Shown: positions 37,716 through 47,071 of the stretch, in pieces | How the letters are laid out: each line of letters starts with the position of its first letter | How positions within the stretch are numbered: the stretch's first letter is position 1 | Assembly (NCBI RefSeq): GCF_020886315.1 | Contig: NZ_AP025226.1 | Span: 894,001-958,000, forward strand | From: Saccharolobus caldissimus | GTDB lineage: Archaea > Thermoproteota > Thermoprotei_A > Sulfolobales > Sulfolobaceae | Direction of reading: 5' to 3' | DNA length: 64,000 bases | Translations under genes and position numbers: made by a program | The notes under the pieces: generated by a model | The model's input: only the letters and a program-made list of their open reading frames with translations | Told to the model about the DNA's origin: nothing | The model's database searches: none

Positions 37716-39413
37716 ATGGAATATTCTGAATTAGTTAGAATACTTGAGGATTTAGTAAGGCTTCCAATTTATGGAATTATTGGTAAATTGAAGGATACTC
37801 CAATTTTATTATCTACTGTTGAGGGTAAAGTAAGCATTTCAGCTTTAATAGGAGATAAATTACGCGTGTTAACTAAGGAACCGATAGCTTCTTCAGCAAT
37901 TCCAAAATCTCATTTAGATTTCGTTCCCTTTACAAGAGATGTTGAGAAGGGAAAAGAGCTACATTCAATTCACATTGTGAATCTAAAGGGAGAAGAATAC
38001 GAGGTAGCTTCACCTAAATTAAGAATATTTTCTTTAGCATATGACGAGAAGAATATAGCATTTATAGGATCTTCTCAAAGTGAGTCATCGCTTTATGTTA
38101 TTGAGGGAGGGAAGATTAGGAAAATTGCTAACGTACCTCCTTTCTCTTTCGTTACCGATTTAAATGGGGAATATATAATTGGTTCTGGGGTATTAAAAGG
38201 AAATCCAAAATCTCAAGAATTCTTTGTAGCAGATTTAAGTGGAAATATTAGTATTTTCACACCTAAAGATGGGAGTATTAACACGGCATATTACATTAAA
38301 GATAATAAAATATATATAATAAGTGATTACGAGAATCCAGGCGAATCTTATTGGGTTTACACATTCGACTTTCAGAAGTATGAGAGAGTCGAATTTCCTG
38401 AAAAAGATATTTACAATTACAAAGCTGTGGAATTATATTACAATCCAGAGGACTTACTAATTATAGCTAAGAGAGATGGTCAGTCTAAACTATTCTTTAA
38501 CGGCAAGATGCTTAATACTTTAGATGGTACAATTAGAGGTGCAACTAAGATCGGAGATAACGTATATTTCGCACATTCATCATTAGCCACACCATATAGG
38601 GTATATAAGCTCAATTTAAGGAATAATAAAACGGAGGTTATTATAAGTAATAAAGAAGTAGATATAGGGAAAGTAGAATACGTTAAGATAAGAAATGGTG
38701 ACATTGAAGTTCCTACGTGGATTATCAGAGCTAATAAACCTACTAAGATTGGTATAGTTTACGTTCATGGCGGTCCATGGGCAGAAGTAGATAATGGTTG
38801 GAACTTATTAATAGCTCCCCTAGTTTACGCAGGGTTTAATGTAGTTGCACCCAACTATAGGGGATCTACGGGTTATGGGAGTAAATTTAACCTAATGAAT
38901 ATAGGGGATCCAGGAGGTGGGGATTTAAGTGATGTTGTAAGGGCTAGAGATTACGCTATTGAAAATGGAATTGCGGAAAAGATAGGAATTATGGGTTATA
39001 GTTATGGGGGTTATATTACCTTATTAGCCTTAGGGAAATTACCCGATAAATGGGACTTTGGAATAGCAGGTGCCTCAGTTGCAGATTGGGTAGAAATGTA
39101 TGATTTATCAGATTCCTTCTTTAAGAGCTTCATGGAAGTTCTATTTATGGGTAAAAATTTAGATCTCATGAAGGATAGATCTCCAATTACATACGTTAAT
39201 AACGTAAAAGCTCCTTTATGCATAATACACTCTCAAAATGATACCAGAACACCTTTGGTTCCTGTGTTAAGGTATGTGCAAGAGCTTCAGAAAGGCGGGA
39301 AAACCTTTGAATTTCACGTAATTCCTAATCTAGGTCATGCTATTTATAAAATAGATGATGCCATAGATTTACTACTGCCTGCTTTAATTTTCCTTAAGAA
39401 ATTATTTGGATAA
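37716..39413 (+). CDS. Acylaminoacyl peptidase / S9 prolyl oligopeptidase family
   Basis: 565 residues: an N-terminal beta-propeller (about 1-320) and a C-terminal alpha/beta hydrolase. The catalytic triad is Ser429 in MGYSYGGYI, Asp509 in HSQNDTRTP and His541 in NLGHAIYK; the oxyanion-hole sequence is YVHGGPWAE. These enzymes release acylated amino acids or small peptides from N-termini; the propeller filters substrates by size. No signal peptide, so cytoplasmic. Single gene with its own promoter. Confidence 0.93.
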   Translation: MEYSELVRILEDLVRLPIYGIIGKLKDTPILLSTVEGKVSISALIGDKLRVLTKEPIASSAIPKSHLDFVPFTRDVEKGKELHSIHIVNLKGEEYEVASPKLRIFSLAYDEKNIAFIGSSQSESSLYVIEGGKIRKIANVPPFSFVTDLNGEYIIGSGVLKGNPKSQEFFVADLSGNISIFTPKDGSINTAYYIKDNKIYIISDYENPGESYWVYTFDFQKYERVEFPEKDIYNYKAVELYYNPEDLLIIAKRDGQSKLFFNGKMLNTLDGTIRGATKIGDNVYFAHSSLATPYRVYKLNLRNNKTEVIISNKEVDIGKVEYVKIRNGDIEVPTWIIRANKPTKIGIVYVHGGPWAEVDNGWNLLIAPLVYAGFNVVAPNYRGSTGYGSKFNLMNIGDPGGGDLSDVVRARDYAIENGIAEKIGIMGYSYGGYITLLALGKLPDKWDFGIAGASVADWVEMYDLSDSFFKSFMEVLFMGKNLDLMKDRSPITYVNNVKAPLCIIHSQNDTRTPLVPVLRYVQELQKGGKTFEFHVIPNLGHAIYKIDDAIDLLLPALIFLKKLFG

Positions 39414-40033
39414 TATTCTATGACTTATAAGTTTTTATACCATATAATTTTCAACTAATTCACAAAATATTTTTAATCAAAAAAATTTAAAATGATGAAA
39501 AGCTTAAAGAAAGAAGATGTTTAATGTTAGATGAATTTCTATGGCACATAAGGTTGGTTGAGCATACGTCAGAGCTTGAGGCTTATTATATCCACTCATT
39601 AATAAAATATTATGAAATTAAATTAAATGATAAATATAATACAATATTAGATGTACCTTATGGTTACGGGAGACATCATAAGTATTTAAGGGAATTAGGA
39701 TACGATGTCTATGGCATAGATTCTTCAACTGAATTAATAAATAAGGCTAAAACTATATATGAAAAATATGGTAATAAGTACTTCATTGCAGATATGAGGA
39801 ATTTTGAGTTAAATAGACAATTCGACGTGATATAACTGGTTTTCATCTTTCGGTTGTTTTGAAGATGAAGATAATTTGTGTGTTCTAAAAAATTTGACTT
39901 ACATTTGAGAAAGAATGGATTACTTGTTATAGAGCTAACTAATTCTAAACTTGCAAAGAGTAGATTAAGAGAAAGAGAATATATTGAGTATATCGACTAT
40001 GGAGAATATGTAGAAATATTACGATTTTTTTTG

Positions 40034-42007
40034 GTTAATGATAGACTATAACGCCTATGCGTAATTTTTAAATACTTCTAGTTACTTCTAATTATTGTGG
40101 AGAGGTACCTAACACCTAGTGAGGTTGCTGAAATATTCGGCATAAGTAGGAGTGGTGTTATTAAGTGGATTAGGGAGGGTAAAATCAGAGCTGTTGAAAT
40201 TAACGGTAGGTGGAAAATACCTTACAGTGAGGTAAAAAGGTTAATAAGTGGAAAAGGAAGGGTTAAACAAGTAGCGATTTACTCTAGGGTTTCATCAAGT
40301 ACGCAAAAGGACGACTTGGAGAGGCAATTAAACGCATTAAGGGAGTGGGTTAAGAAAACTTTCGGAGAAGTGAGTGTAATAGAAATAAAGGACATAGGTT
40401 CCGGATTGAAAGAAGATAGAAGAGGGTTAAAGAAACTCATAGAGTTAGCCAGGAGGAGGCAAATAGATGCAATAGTAATTGCTTACAAGGACAGGCTGAC
40501 ACGTTTCGGCTTCGAATACCTCGTTGAGCTATTCAAAGCTTACGGAGTAAACGTCATCGTGGTTTTCCAAGATGAGCCAAAGGACTACATGCAAGAGTTA
40601 GTAGAGGATTTCGTAGAAATCGTAAAGTCCTTTGCTTCAAGAATTTATGGCCATAGATCTCACAAGTACGAGAAGGTGGTAAAATGTGTTGAAGACGCTG
40701 AAAAGGACAGTTAGGTTAGAAAGCGACTCTCTGAACAAGTGGAAGTACCACGTTCTTAGAGAGATTGAGGGATACCAAAGAAACATGGTTAATGAAATGA
40801 TTAACGTAATACTCTCAGAGGGCTTACCAACTACTAGGAAGAAGTTGCACGAGAGGTTTTACAATCATTATAAGGAGAAGTATCCCTTCTTACCTTCAAG
40901 GGTAATTGAAGGTTCTTACATTATTGCCGGTAGGATAGTTAAGAGCTTTAGGGAGAGGAGAAAGAAAGGACTAACGAGAAAGGAGAAACCAGAGTATAAG
41001 AGAGTCGTGATCACAATCCCTAACACGGTTAATTGGAAGTTTAACAGAGTGTCTGTTAGCGTTTTAACCCACAAGGGTTGGGTTGAGATCCCCCTCAAGT
41101 TCACTAAACAATTTATCCACTATTTGTATGAGGGTTGGAGGGTTTCTCAGGAACTCAAGTTAAGGCTAGTAGGTAGGAAAGTCCTAGTCTGGTTAACTTT
41201 CGAAAAAGATGTGGAAGTTGAAACGAAAGAAGGTAATTATGTTTCTATTGACGTTAATGAGAATAACGTCACCTTAGCAGTTTTTGAGGATTTCAAGCTC
41301 AAGGAGTTGAGGCGTTATGAGACTAGGTTAGGGAGGATTGTCGTTAATTACTCCATAAGAAGGGAAGAAATTACTAAGGGACGTTCAACTAAGGATGAGC
41401 TAATTAAGAAAAAGCTGAGGAAATTAAGGGAAAGGGAGAGGAAGCTTGACGTCCTTAGAAAGACTGTTAAGAGGATTGTTGAGTTGGCTAGGGATTTAAA
41501 GGCAAAGGTTATTGTTGGTAAGTTTTCTTCAAAGGCTAAGGAGGGGATGGAGGGTGATAAAAGTAGTAAGCTTAGGCATAGGATTCACCAGTGGAGTGTT
41601 GTCAAATTTGTTGAGTTGCTTAGGGCTCAACAAATTGAAGTTGAGGAAGGATCCGAGGCTTACACTTCATCTATTAACCCGTTCAATGGGGAGAAGTTAA
41701 AGAAGAGGAGGCAGATAGAGGAGAAGGTTATCAAGGTTTTTAACCCCTACCTAATGACGGGCACTGCTCACGAGGGTGGGGGTATTAAAGTGTTCAAGGT
41801 GAATGCTAGGTACTTGGAAAGCGGTGAAGTACTGTTAAAAAGGGATTCTATTGCACCTCTTAATCTGGTGAAAAAGGTGGATGGGAGGGTATTGGTGTTT
41901 CCCTCGACTAGCCCCAATGACTTAAGGGTGACGGTGTATGATCCCTTAAGAGGGGTGCCCGTGGTGGAATTAGAAGTAATTAAAAGTAAGGAGAAGTTAC
42001 ACCACGG
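40034..42007 (+). mobile_element. IS607-family insertion element (about 1.97 kb)
   Basis: Contains a serine recombinase TnpA and a TnpB gene, overlapping, as in IS607 elements. No terminal inverted repeats and no target duplication are seen, as expected for a family that inserts at GG dinucleotides; both proposed junctions are GG (40033-40034 and 42007-42008). Boundaries are inferred from where methyltransferase homology stops and resumes. Size and content resemble ISC1904-type elements as I recall them. The proposed right junction puts the tnpB stop codon in flanking DNA. Confidence 0.8.
40097..40714 (+). CDS. tnpA: IS607 TnpA serine recombinase
   Basis: 205 residues. An N-terminal MerR-like helix-turn-helix (LTPSEVAEIFGISRSGVIKWIREGK) binds the element ends. 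The serine recombinase catalytic domain follows: AIYSRVSSSTQKDDLERQ with the nucleophilic Ser, then VIEIKDIGSGLKEDRRGLKKL and the arginine-rich AYKDRLTRFGFEYL. The GTG at 40097 is preceded by a TATA-like TTTTTAAATAC. All key residues are present, so the transposase looks active. It overlaps tnpB by 29 bases. Confidence 0.92.
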   Translation: MERYLTPSEVAEIFGISRSGVIKWIREGKIRAVEINGRWKIPYSEVKRLISGKGRVKQVAIYSRVSSSTQKDDLERQLNALREWVKKTFGEVSVIEIKDIGSGLKEDRRGLKKLIELARRRQIDAIVIAYKDRLTRFGFEYLVELFKAYGVNVIVVFQDEPKDYMQELVEDFVEIVKSFASRIYGHRSHKYEKVVKCVEDAEKDS

Positions 42008-42011
42008 GTAA
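40686..42011 (+). CDS. tnpB: TnpB-like protein of the IS607 element (divergent)
   Basis: 441 residues, related to the RNA-guided nucleases TnpB/Fanzor. The first RuvC Asp is probably in YVSIDVNENNVTLAVFEDF. The second motif, usually with Glu, reads VIVGKFSSKAKEG and has no acidic residue at that place. The usual C-terminal zinc ribbon with four Cys is absent; I see no Cys in the whole chain. The position of the last RuvC Asp is also unclear (AHEGGGIKVFKVNARYL). It may be a nuclease-dead or differently built branch. GTG start inside tnpA. Confidence 0.82.
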   Translation: MLKTLKRTVRLESDSLNKWKYHVLREIEGYQRNMVNEMINVILSEGLPTTRKKLHERFYNHYKEKYPFLPSRVIEGSYIIAGRIVKSFRERRKKGLTRKEKPEYKRVVITIPNTVNWKFNRVSVSVLTHKGWVEIPLKFTKQFIHYLYEGWRVSQELKLRLVGRKVLVWLTFEKDVEVETKEGNYVSIDVNENNVTLAVFEDFKLKELRRYETRLGRIVVNYSIRREEITKGRSTKDELIKKKLRKLRERERKLDVLRKTVKRIVELARDLKAKVIVGKFSSKAKEGMEGDKSSKLRHRIHQWSVVKFVELLRAQQIEVEEGSEAYTSSINPFNGEKLKKRRQIEEKVIKVFNPYLMTGTAHEGGGIKVFKVNARYLESGEVLLKRDSIAPLNLVKKVDGRVLVFPSTSPNDLRVTVYDPLRGVPVVELEVIKSKEKLHHG

Positions 42012-42233
42012 ACACATGCTCTATTTAACGAGAAATTTTACAAGAAAAGCGGAAATGATCTAACATTTGAGAAGGAAGTTAATATAAAAATAAGACTATA
42101 TGAGATTAATGAGTTAAATGAAATTTTAAAGGAAGCAGGTTTTAAAATTCTAGGTGTTTTAGAAACGTTAACCTTCAAGAAATTTAGTGAAGAGAAAAGC
42201 TATAGAGTGACACTAGTTTCCTCTAAAGAGTAA

Positions 42234-42607
42234 AATTAAGGAGTAATTTTACATTATTATATTTTTCTAAGTTATTCCAAATATTTAATTATCTTTATGA
42301 GATAATGGAAACTTAATATCAAAAGGTAGTTCTTTAAGCATCTTCGTACACAGTATATAACACATTGTGAAGAGTCATCCTTTTTTATGAAAAAGACTTT
42401 TATATTTCTTTAAAATTTTTAATGAAGACAAAATAATAAAGTAATGCGATCATATTGGGAAAAAGATTATAAAATAAACCTTTCTGTGTTAACTATCTAG
42501 ATGTAGTAGATTTAAGTACTTAAGTCCTATTAAACAGCATATGGACAAATGGTACTTAAATTAGAAGGAAAATGATTTAATCTTAAACTATTCTCTCTCT
42601 AAATGCC
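42234..42607. other. Intergenic region after the methyltransferase relic
   Basis: About 370 AT-rich bases with no recognisable gene; the last 40 bases form the promoter of the DMT transporter gene. Confidence 0.4.
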
Positions 42608-43447
42608 ATGCAAAGATTAGTAAGTTCATTTATAAAGTGGATATTGCCCTTATCGATTTTCTGGGGGTTATCATTTCCCTTAACTAAAATTGTTTCGTAT
42701 TCCGTTTCTCCAATGATAATAAGCTTAGTTAGAGTCTCTGTAGCTACGCTTTTCTTTTACGCATTGGGTAGAGGTTTTTCAATAGGATTTAAACAATTCA
42801 TTAACGCTGTTTTAAATTTCATTTTATTTCTAATTTTCCTTAATTTAGGTGTCTTTTTGTCTCCCAACCCTGGATTAGTTGCAGTAATGATTTATACTCA
42901 ACCTATCTTCGTTTTAGTTATTGAATGGATTATGGGGAGTAAGGTAAAAATTAAGGGAGCAATAGGAGTTGTTTTAGGGGTAATTGGCGTCGTATCCTCA
43001 GCTACCTTATCCTTTAATCTGGGTCTTATACTAGGATTATTAGCCGGAATTTCCTGGGCTGGGGGGACTGTATATTATTCCAGATATTTAGCTAAGGAGG
43101 ATTTAATTAAGCTAAACGCATTTATGGCTTTAGTATCGATTCCTTTTTTAGGTTTACTAACACCATTAGATTATTATTTCGATTTTAGTATTATAGTATT
43201 GGGATTACTTATACTATTAGCAATACTGGCTCAAATTTTAGGTTTCTTCTTCTGGTTTAACGGCGTTAGGGAACTAGGGAGTATTTACGCGAGTTCTGGG
43301 TCTCTATTGGTTCCAGTAATGGCTTATCTGTTAAGTTTTATAATATTGGGAGTAGTTCCTACTATCTCACAAATAGTAGGTTCAATAATAACACTAGTTG
43401 GCGTGTATTTAACTTTAACCAGTAAATTTAATGAAAAATCGTCGTAA
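42608..43447 (+). CDS. EamA/DMT-family transporter
   Basis: 279 residues, ten membrane segments arranged as two EamA repeats. Repeat 1 begins ILPLSIFWGLSFPLTKIVSYSVSP and repeat 2 begins LGLLAGISWAGGTVYYSRYLA; the second ends SGSLLVPVMAYLLSFIILGVVP, the conserved EamA block. Such proteins export amino acids, nucleosides or other small metabolites. Monocistronic. Downstream lies the nested insertion sequence cluster. Confidence 0.9.
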   Translation: MQRLVSSFIKWILPLSIFWGLSFPLTKIVSYSVSPMIISLVRVSVATLFFYALGRGFSIGFKQFINAVLNFILFLIFLNLGVFLSPNPGLVAVMIYTQPIFVLVIEWIMGSKVKIKGAIGVVLGVIGVVSSATLSFNLGLILGLLAGISWAGGTVYYSRYLAKEDLIKLNAFMALVSIPFLGLLTPLDYYFDFSIIVLGLLILLAILAQILGFFFWFNGVRELGSIYASSGSLLVPVMAYLLSFIILGVVPTISQIVGSIITLVGVYLTLTSKFNEKSS

Positions 43448-43579
43448 TTTACTTATAAACTTACTTTAACTAAATTATATTTAAAAAGACTTTGTGATCA
43501 TCGGGAATGCTATTTTTGCTTATGCAATATTGGAAGTGTTGTAGTTTTCCATATCATGTTAACTTATCTTGAGTGTGGA

Positions 43580-44375
43580 GATAGTGTCGTCATTAGGGTA
43601 TAAATTCTTGTATTACGAGTATTACTTATGGGTAGGAAGCCTGTATTTAGGCAAGACTTAACTTGTCCTTCTTGTGGTAGTCATCATGTTGTTAAGTGTG
43701 GTAAGTCTTGGGGTAGGCAGAAGTTTTTGTGTAGGGATTGTGGTAAGCGTTTTTTGGGTGATGCTTCTAGGCATCATTATCATAAGAGGGTTAAGGAGGA
43801 GGCTTTAAGAATGTATGCTAATGGTATGAGTATGAGGGCTATTTCTAGGGTTCTTAACGTACCTTTGGGTACTGTTTTCACTTGGGTTAAGCGTTATGGT
43901 GGGAGGAAGTATGAGAAGCTAGTTGACTTATGGAATAAGGCTAAAGAGTTTGTTAAGGGTAAGGTTGTTACTAAGGTTGTTGATGAGATGTGGACGTACT
44001 TGTACAGAAACACTAGGGCTTTCTACAAGTGGGTCTTCACTTGTTACGTTTTCACGAGTCTTGGACTCTACCTAGTTTACTCTGTTGGTGATAGGGATGA
44101 GAATACTTTCAGTGAGATTAAAATGTACTTACCGGATGAGGGTAGGTGGGTGAGTGATGATTACAACGTTTACTTTTGGTTAAAGGATCACACGATTGTC
44201 TCACCCGTTAACCCCAACGAGGGGCTACATTCCTCACTAAGGGATAGGCTTGTACGCTTTAAGAGGGCAACAAAGGCAGTGAATAGGAGCATAAGCATGA
44301 TAAAGTACTCCATAGCACTAGTCTTATGGGAGAGAAGACTAATCCCAGAATTTATACCCTAATGACGACACTATC
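43580..44375 (+). mobile_element. IS1-family insertion sequence, 796 bp, complete
   Basis: Terminal inverted repeats GATAGTGTCGTCATTAGG (left) and its complement at the right end, extending to about 29 bases. Flanked by an 8-base target duplication AGTGTGGA at 43572-43579 and 44376-44383. One intact transposase gene. The length matches the Sulfolobus element called ISC796 in my memory. It is inserted nine bases into the terminal repeat of the IS6-type element, so it arrived later. Relics of relatives lie at 7196 and 18690. Confidence 0.92.
43628..44362 (+). CDS. IS1-family transposase
   Basis: 244 residues in one frame, unlike bacterial IS1, which needs frameshifting. An N-terminal zinc finger (CPSCGSHHVVKCGKSWGRQK ... 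CRDCGKRF) is followed by a helix-turn-helix (MSMRAISRVLNVPLGTVFTWV) and a DDE-type catalytic domain starting VVDEMWTYL, with the last acid in NPNEGLHSSLRDRL. All parts look intact, so the element may be active. It starts 48 bases inside the left terminal repeat. Confidence 0.93.
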   Translation: MGRKPVFRQDLTCPSCGSHHVVKCGKSWGRQKFLCRDCGKRFLGDASRHHYHKRVKEEALRMYANGMSMRAISRVLNVPLGTVFTWVKRYGGRKYEKLVDLWNKAKEFVKGKVVTKVVDEMWTYLYRNTRAFYKWVFTCYVFTSLGLYLVYSVGDRDENTFSEIKMYLPDEGRWVSDDYNVYFWLKDHTIVSPVNPNEGLHSSLRDRLVRFKRATKAVNRSISMIKYSIALVLWERRLIPEFIP

Positions 44376-44452
44376 AGTGTGGACAACAATTTTGTTAATT
44401 TAGTATAAATTATGTGAATTGTTTTTCTGTATGAGGGGAATTAGTTTTTATT

Positions 44453-44525
44453 AAGGGTGAGCACGGGAATTAATTTGGGTGAGCACATGGAAACCAGATG
44501 GAAAGTTCCCGTGCTCACCCAAATT
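44453..44525 (+). promoter_or_regulatory. Two mutually exclusive hairpins over the IS6-type transposase start
   Basis: The strand GTGCTCACCC near 44511-44520 can pair in two ways. With flanking TTCCC it pairs 15 bases with GGGTGAGCACGGGAA at 44455-44469, or with flanking AAATT it pairs 15 bases with AATTTGGGTGAGCAC at 44472-44486. The GTG start at 44457 lies in the first arm and the ATG alternative at 44487 directly after the second. Such alternative RNA folds would hide start codons and limit transposase translation. Role inferred, pairing directly visible. Confidence 0.7.
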
Positions 44526-45191
44526 ATACTAATCTTAATGGAGTATATTAATTTTAAGCCTAGGTTTTATGCTAGGAGTGAGGTTGCACTTGCTTTGGCA
44601 ATGTATTTGGCTGGTTTGTCCTCTTGGAGGGCTATTTTGCCCCACTCTACCTTACTCTACGATTATAGGAAGTTTAGTAATGTTAAGTATGTTGTTCCCT
44701 TGAGTGGTAAGTATGCTGTTGATGAGACTAAGGTTCTTACTGTGAGGGGTGAGTATTATTATGTTTGGGTTGTTAGGGATGTTGTGACTAGGGGGATACC
44801 TTTCTTCATGGTTACTAGTTTGAGGAGTGGTTTGCATGTTTTAATTATTCTTGTGAAGATGAGGGAAGTTGAGGAGTTGGCTAGTAGGTATTTCAAGAGG
44901 GTTGATCAAGTGGTTTACTTGCATGATGGGGCGTCAATATATAATGCTTTCAACTGGTATAATGTTAATCATGAAAAGGTGACATTTGAGGAAAGGGATT
45001 ACGCAGAACAAGGATTCAGAACAACAAAACATAGGATATCATCAATGGACAAGCACTTCCCATGGAATTCAAATAGATTCACGATTACCCGTTGGCTCTC
45101 AACGTTCTTCTTAATATACAACCTACTTTACACTCCAGTGTATTTACTGGACAAGGGGGTGATAATAAATGTAAATATTTCAAATGAATGA
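44457..45191 (+). CDS. IS6-like DDE transposase
   Basis: 244 residues from GTG 44457 (or 234 from ATG 44487). The catalytic acids fit a compact DDE core: first Asp in KYAVDETKVLTVRGEYYYVW, second in VYLHDGASIYNAFNW and Glu in RDYAEQGFRTTKHRISSMDKHFP, which is the IS6-family pattern. Intact and probably still able to act on its element, although the left element end is now interrupted. The start region lies in a hairpin-forming sequence. Confidence 0.88.
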   Translation: MSTGINLGEHMETRWKVPVLTQIILILMEYINFKPRFYARSEVALALAMYLAGLSSWRAILPHSTLLYDYRKFSNVKYVVPLSGKYAVDETKVLTVRGEYYYVWVVRDVVTRGIPFFMVTSLRSGLHVLIILVKMREVEELASRYFKRVDQVVYLHDGASIYNAFNWYNVNHEKVTFEERDYAEQGFRTTKHRISSMDKHFPWNSNRFTITRWLSTFFLIYNLLYTPVYLLDKGVIINVNISNE

Positions 45192-45255
45192 AATTGTTGT
45201 CCACACTCCTTATCTTAAACGGAAAGATTTTTACTTTTTAAGACTATTATAGTAC

Positions 45256-47067
45256 ATGGAAGATGATTTAGTCTTTTTAAAATCTTTTGTTTCAGGAGAT
45301 GTAATTAAAAAATTAAAATCTCTTAATAATCAATATTTGATTAAATTTCTAACAGAATCTATAAAGTTATGTAAACCAGAAAGTGTATATATATCTCTAG
45401 GTACTGAGGAGGATAAGGAGTACGTGAGAAAGAAAGCGTTAGAGTTAAAAGAGGAGATTCCGCTTAAGACGAAAGGGCATACAATTCATTTCGATCACCC
45501 TTTAGATCAAGCTAGAGCTAGGGAGGATACGTTTATACTTTCAGATACTAAAATTCCTTATGTTAATACTAAGCCCAGAGATGAGGGATTAAAGGAGGCT
45601 ATCTCACTTCTTGACGGTTCCATGAAAGGGAGAGAAATGTTTATTGGTTTTTATTCACTAGGTCCTAGAGGGTCAAATTTTCAGATTCTTGCAGTTCAAG
45701 TTACAGATTCCCCTTATGTTATCCATAGTGAAAATATTCTATATAGGAACGCATTTGAAGATTTTTCAGGAAATAAGGATTTTTTAAAATTTATTCATTC
45801 TAAAGGTAACCTTGACATAAAAAAGAGGAGGATAATAATTGATATACAAGAAAATACGGTTTATAGTGTGAATACAACTTATGCTGGGAATAGCGTTGGT
45901 TTAAAGAAGCTAGCGTTAAGATTAACAGTGGTAAAGGCGATAAAGGAAGGTTGGCTCTCAGAACATATGGCAATTATAGAATTTGAGGGAGATAAAGGCG
46001 TACATTATTTTACAGCGTCTTTTCCTTCTGGGTCAGGGAAGACCTCGACTGCTATGATTGGAAGATTAATAAGTGATGATTTAGCGTTCATAAAAGAGAT
46101 TAACGGTGAGCCTAGGGCTGTAAACCCAGAAATAGGAGTGTTTGGAATAATTCAAGGTATAAATGAGAAAGATGACCCTATAATTTGGGAGGTACTGCAC
46201 AAACCGGGTGAGGTTATTTTTTCTAACGTATTAATGACTGAGGACGGAGACGTTTACTGGGAGGGCAGTAATCTCAATAAGCCTGAAAGGGGTTATAATT
46301 ATGAGGGAGTGTGGACCAAGGATAACGGAAAGCCAGCCTCTCACCCTAACGCTAGATTTACTGTGCCTTTAACCTCTTTTAAAAATCTAGATGAGAATTT
46401 CGATAATCCTAATGGGGTTCTAATTGAGGGTATAATATTTGGCGTAAGAGATTATACTACTTTAGTTCCTTTAGTAGAAGCGTTTTCCTGGTCCCACGGG
46501 ATAGTTACTATAGGGGCTTCCATGGAATCTGCTAGAACGTCAGCAGTAATAGGCAAAACTGATGAGCTAGAATTTAATCCCATGGCAATTTTGGATTTCA
46601 TGCCAGTCTCATTAAGTGTCTATTTATCTAATTATTTAGATTTTGGCAAAAAATTGAGAAAAGTTCCGAAGGTCTTTGGATTTAATTATTTTTTAAAAGA
46701 TGGAGATAGGTTCCTAAACTCAAAGGAAGATAAGAGGGTTTGGGTTAAATGGGCTGTAAAGAGAGTTGAAGATAGCGTAGATGCAATACATACCCCTATT
46801 GGTCTCATACCTTATTTTGAGGATCTTCAAAGTTTATTTGAAAAAATATTAAATAAGAGATATACAAAAGATAATTATGAGAAACAATTCACGATAAAAC
46901 TCAGAAGTTATTTAGAAAAAACTGAACGTATTTTAAAGATATATTCTCAGTTTCCTGACATACCTTATGAAGTCATTAATGAGTTAAAAATACAAAAGAC
47001 GAGATTAATTGATTATATAAATCAATATGGGGATTCTGTATCACCATTTAAACTGGTAAGACAATAA
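45256..47067 (+). CDS. pckG: Phosphoenolpyruvate carboxykinase (GTP)
   Basis: 603-residue enzyme turning oxaloacetate plus GTP into PEP, the entry step of gluconeogenesis. The nucleotide loop is [12 protein letters not shown] at about 255-266; the canonical reactive Cys of this loop in other GTP enzymes (ACGKT) is Ser here. Conserved GPRGSN and [12 protein letters not shown] blocks and a C-terminal [13 protein letters not shown] are present. Promoter: the TATA-like ATTTTTACTTTTT lies about 25 bases before the ATG at 45256, so the transcript is probably leaderless. The IS6-type element ends only 47 bases upstream. Confidence 0.94.
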   Translation: MEDDLVFLKSFVSGDVIKKLKSLNNQYLIKFLTESIKLCKPESVYISLGTEEDKEYVRKKALELKEEIPLKTKGHTIHFDHPLDQARAREDTFILSDTKIPYVNTKPRDEGLKEAISLLDGSMKGREMFIGFYSLGPRGSNFQILAVQVTDSPYVIHSENILYRNAFEDFSGNKDFLKFIHSKGNLDIKKRRIIIDIQENTVYSVNTTYAGNSVGLKKLALRLTVVKAIKEGWLSEHMAIIEFEGDKGVHYFTASFPSGSGKTSTAMIGRLISDDLAFIKEINGEPRAVNPEIGVFGIIQGINEKDDPIIWEVLHKPGEVIFSNVLMTEDGDVYWEGSNLNKPERGYNYEGVWTKDNGKPASHPNARFTVPLTSFKNLDENFDNPNGVLIEGIIFGVRDYTTLVPLVEAFSWSHGIVTIGASMESARTSAVIGKTDELEFNPMAILDFMPVSLSVYLSNYLDFGKKLRKVPKVFGFNYFLKDGDRFLNSKEDKRVWVKWAVKRVEDSVDAIHTPIGLIPYFEDLQSLFEKILNKRYTKDNYEKQFTIKLRSYLEKTERILKIYSQFPDIPYEVINELKIQKTRLIDYINQYGDSVSPFKLVRQ

Positions 47068-47071
47068 AATG

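Larger units (their letters stand above)
39524..42233 (+). pseudogene. SAM-dependent methyltransferase gene split by an IS607-type element
   Basis: The 5' part (39524-39835) encodes a class I methyltransferase start with motif I TILDVPYGYGRHHKYLRELG and acidic loop VYGIDSS. After a two-base loss at about 39833 (a shortened TA run) the protein continues as YNWFSSFGCFEDEDN, then after another shift as LHLRKNGLLVIELTNSKL up to about 40033. The insertion element follows. The C-terminus resumes at 42012 with HALFNEKFYKKSGND and ends KEAGFKILGVLETLTFKKF at 42233. Two shifts plus the insertion make it dead. Confidence 0.85.
43571..45208. mobile_element. IS6-type insertion sequence interrupted by an IS1-type element
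   Basis: The right end reads ATTGTTGTCCACACTC (to 45208). The matching left end GAGTGTGGACAACAAT is split: its first nine bases are at 43571-43579, and the remainder resumes after the inner element at 44384, following a duplicated AGTGTGGA. Outside both ends is the same 8-base sequence CTTATCTT (43563-43570 and 45209-45216), an 8-bp target duplication as expected for IS6. Without the inner element the IS would be 834 bp. Its transposase gene is intact. Confidence 0.88.
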
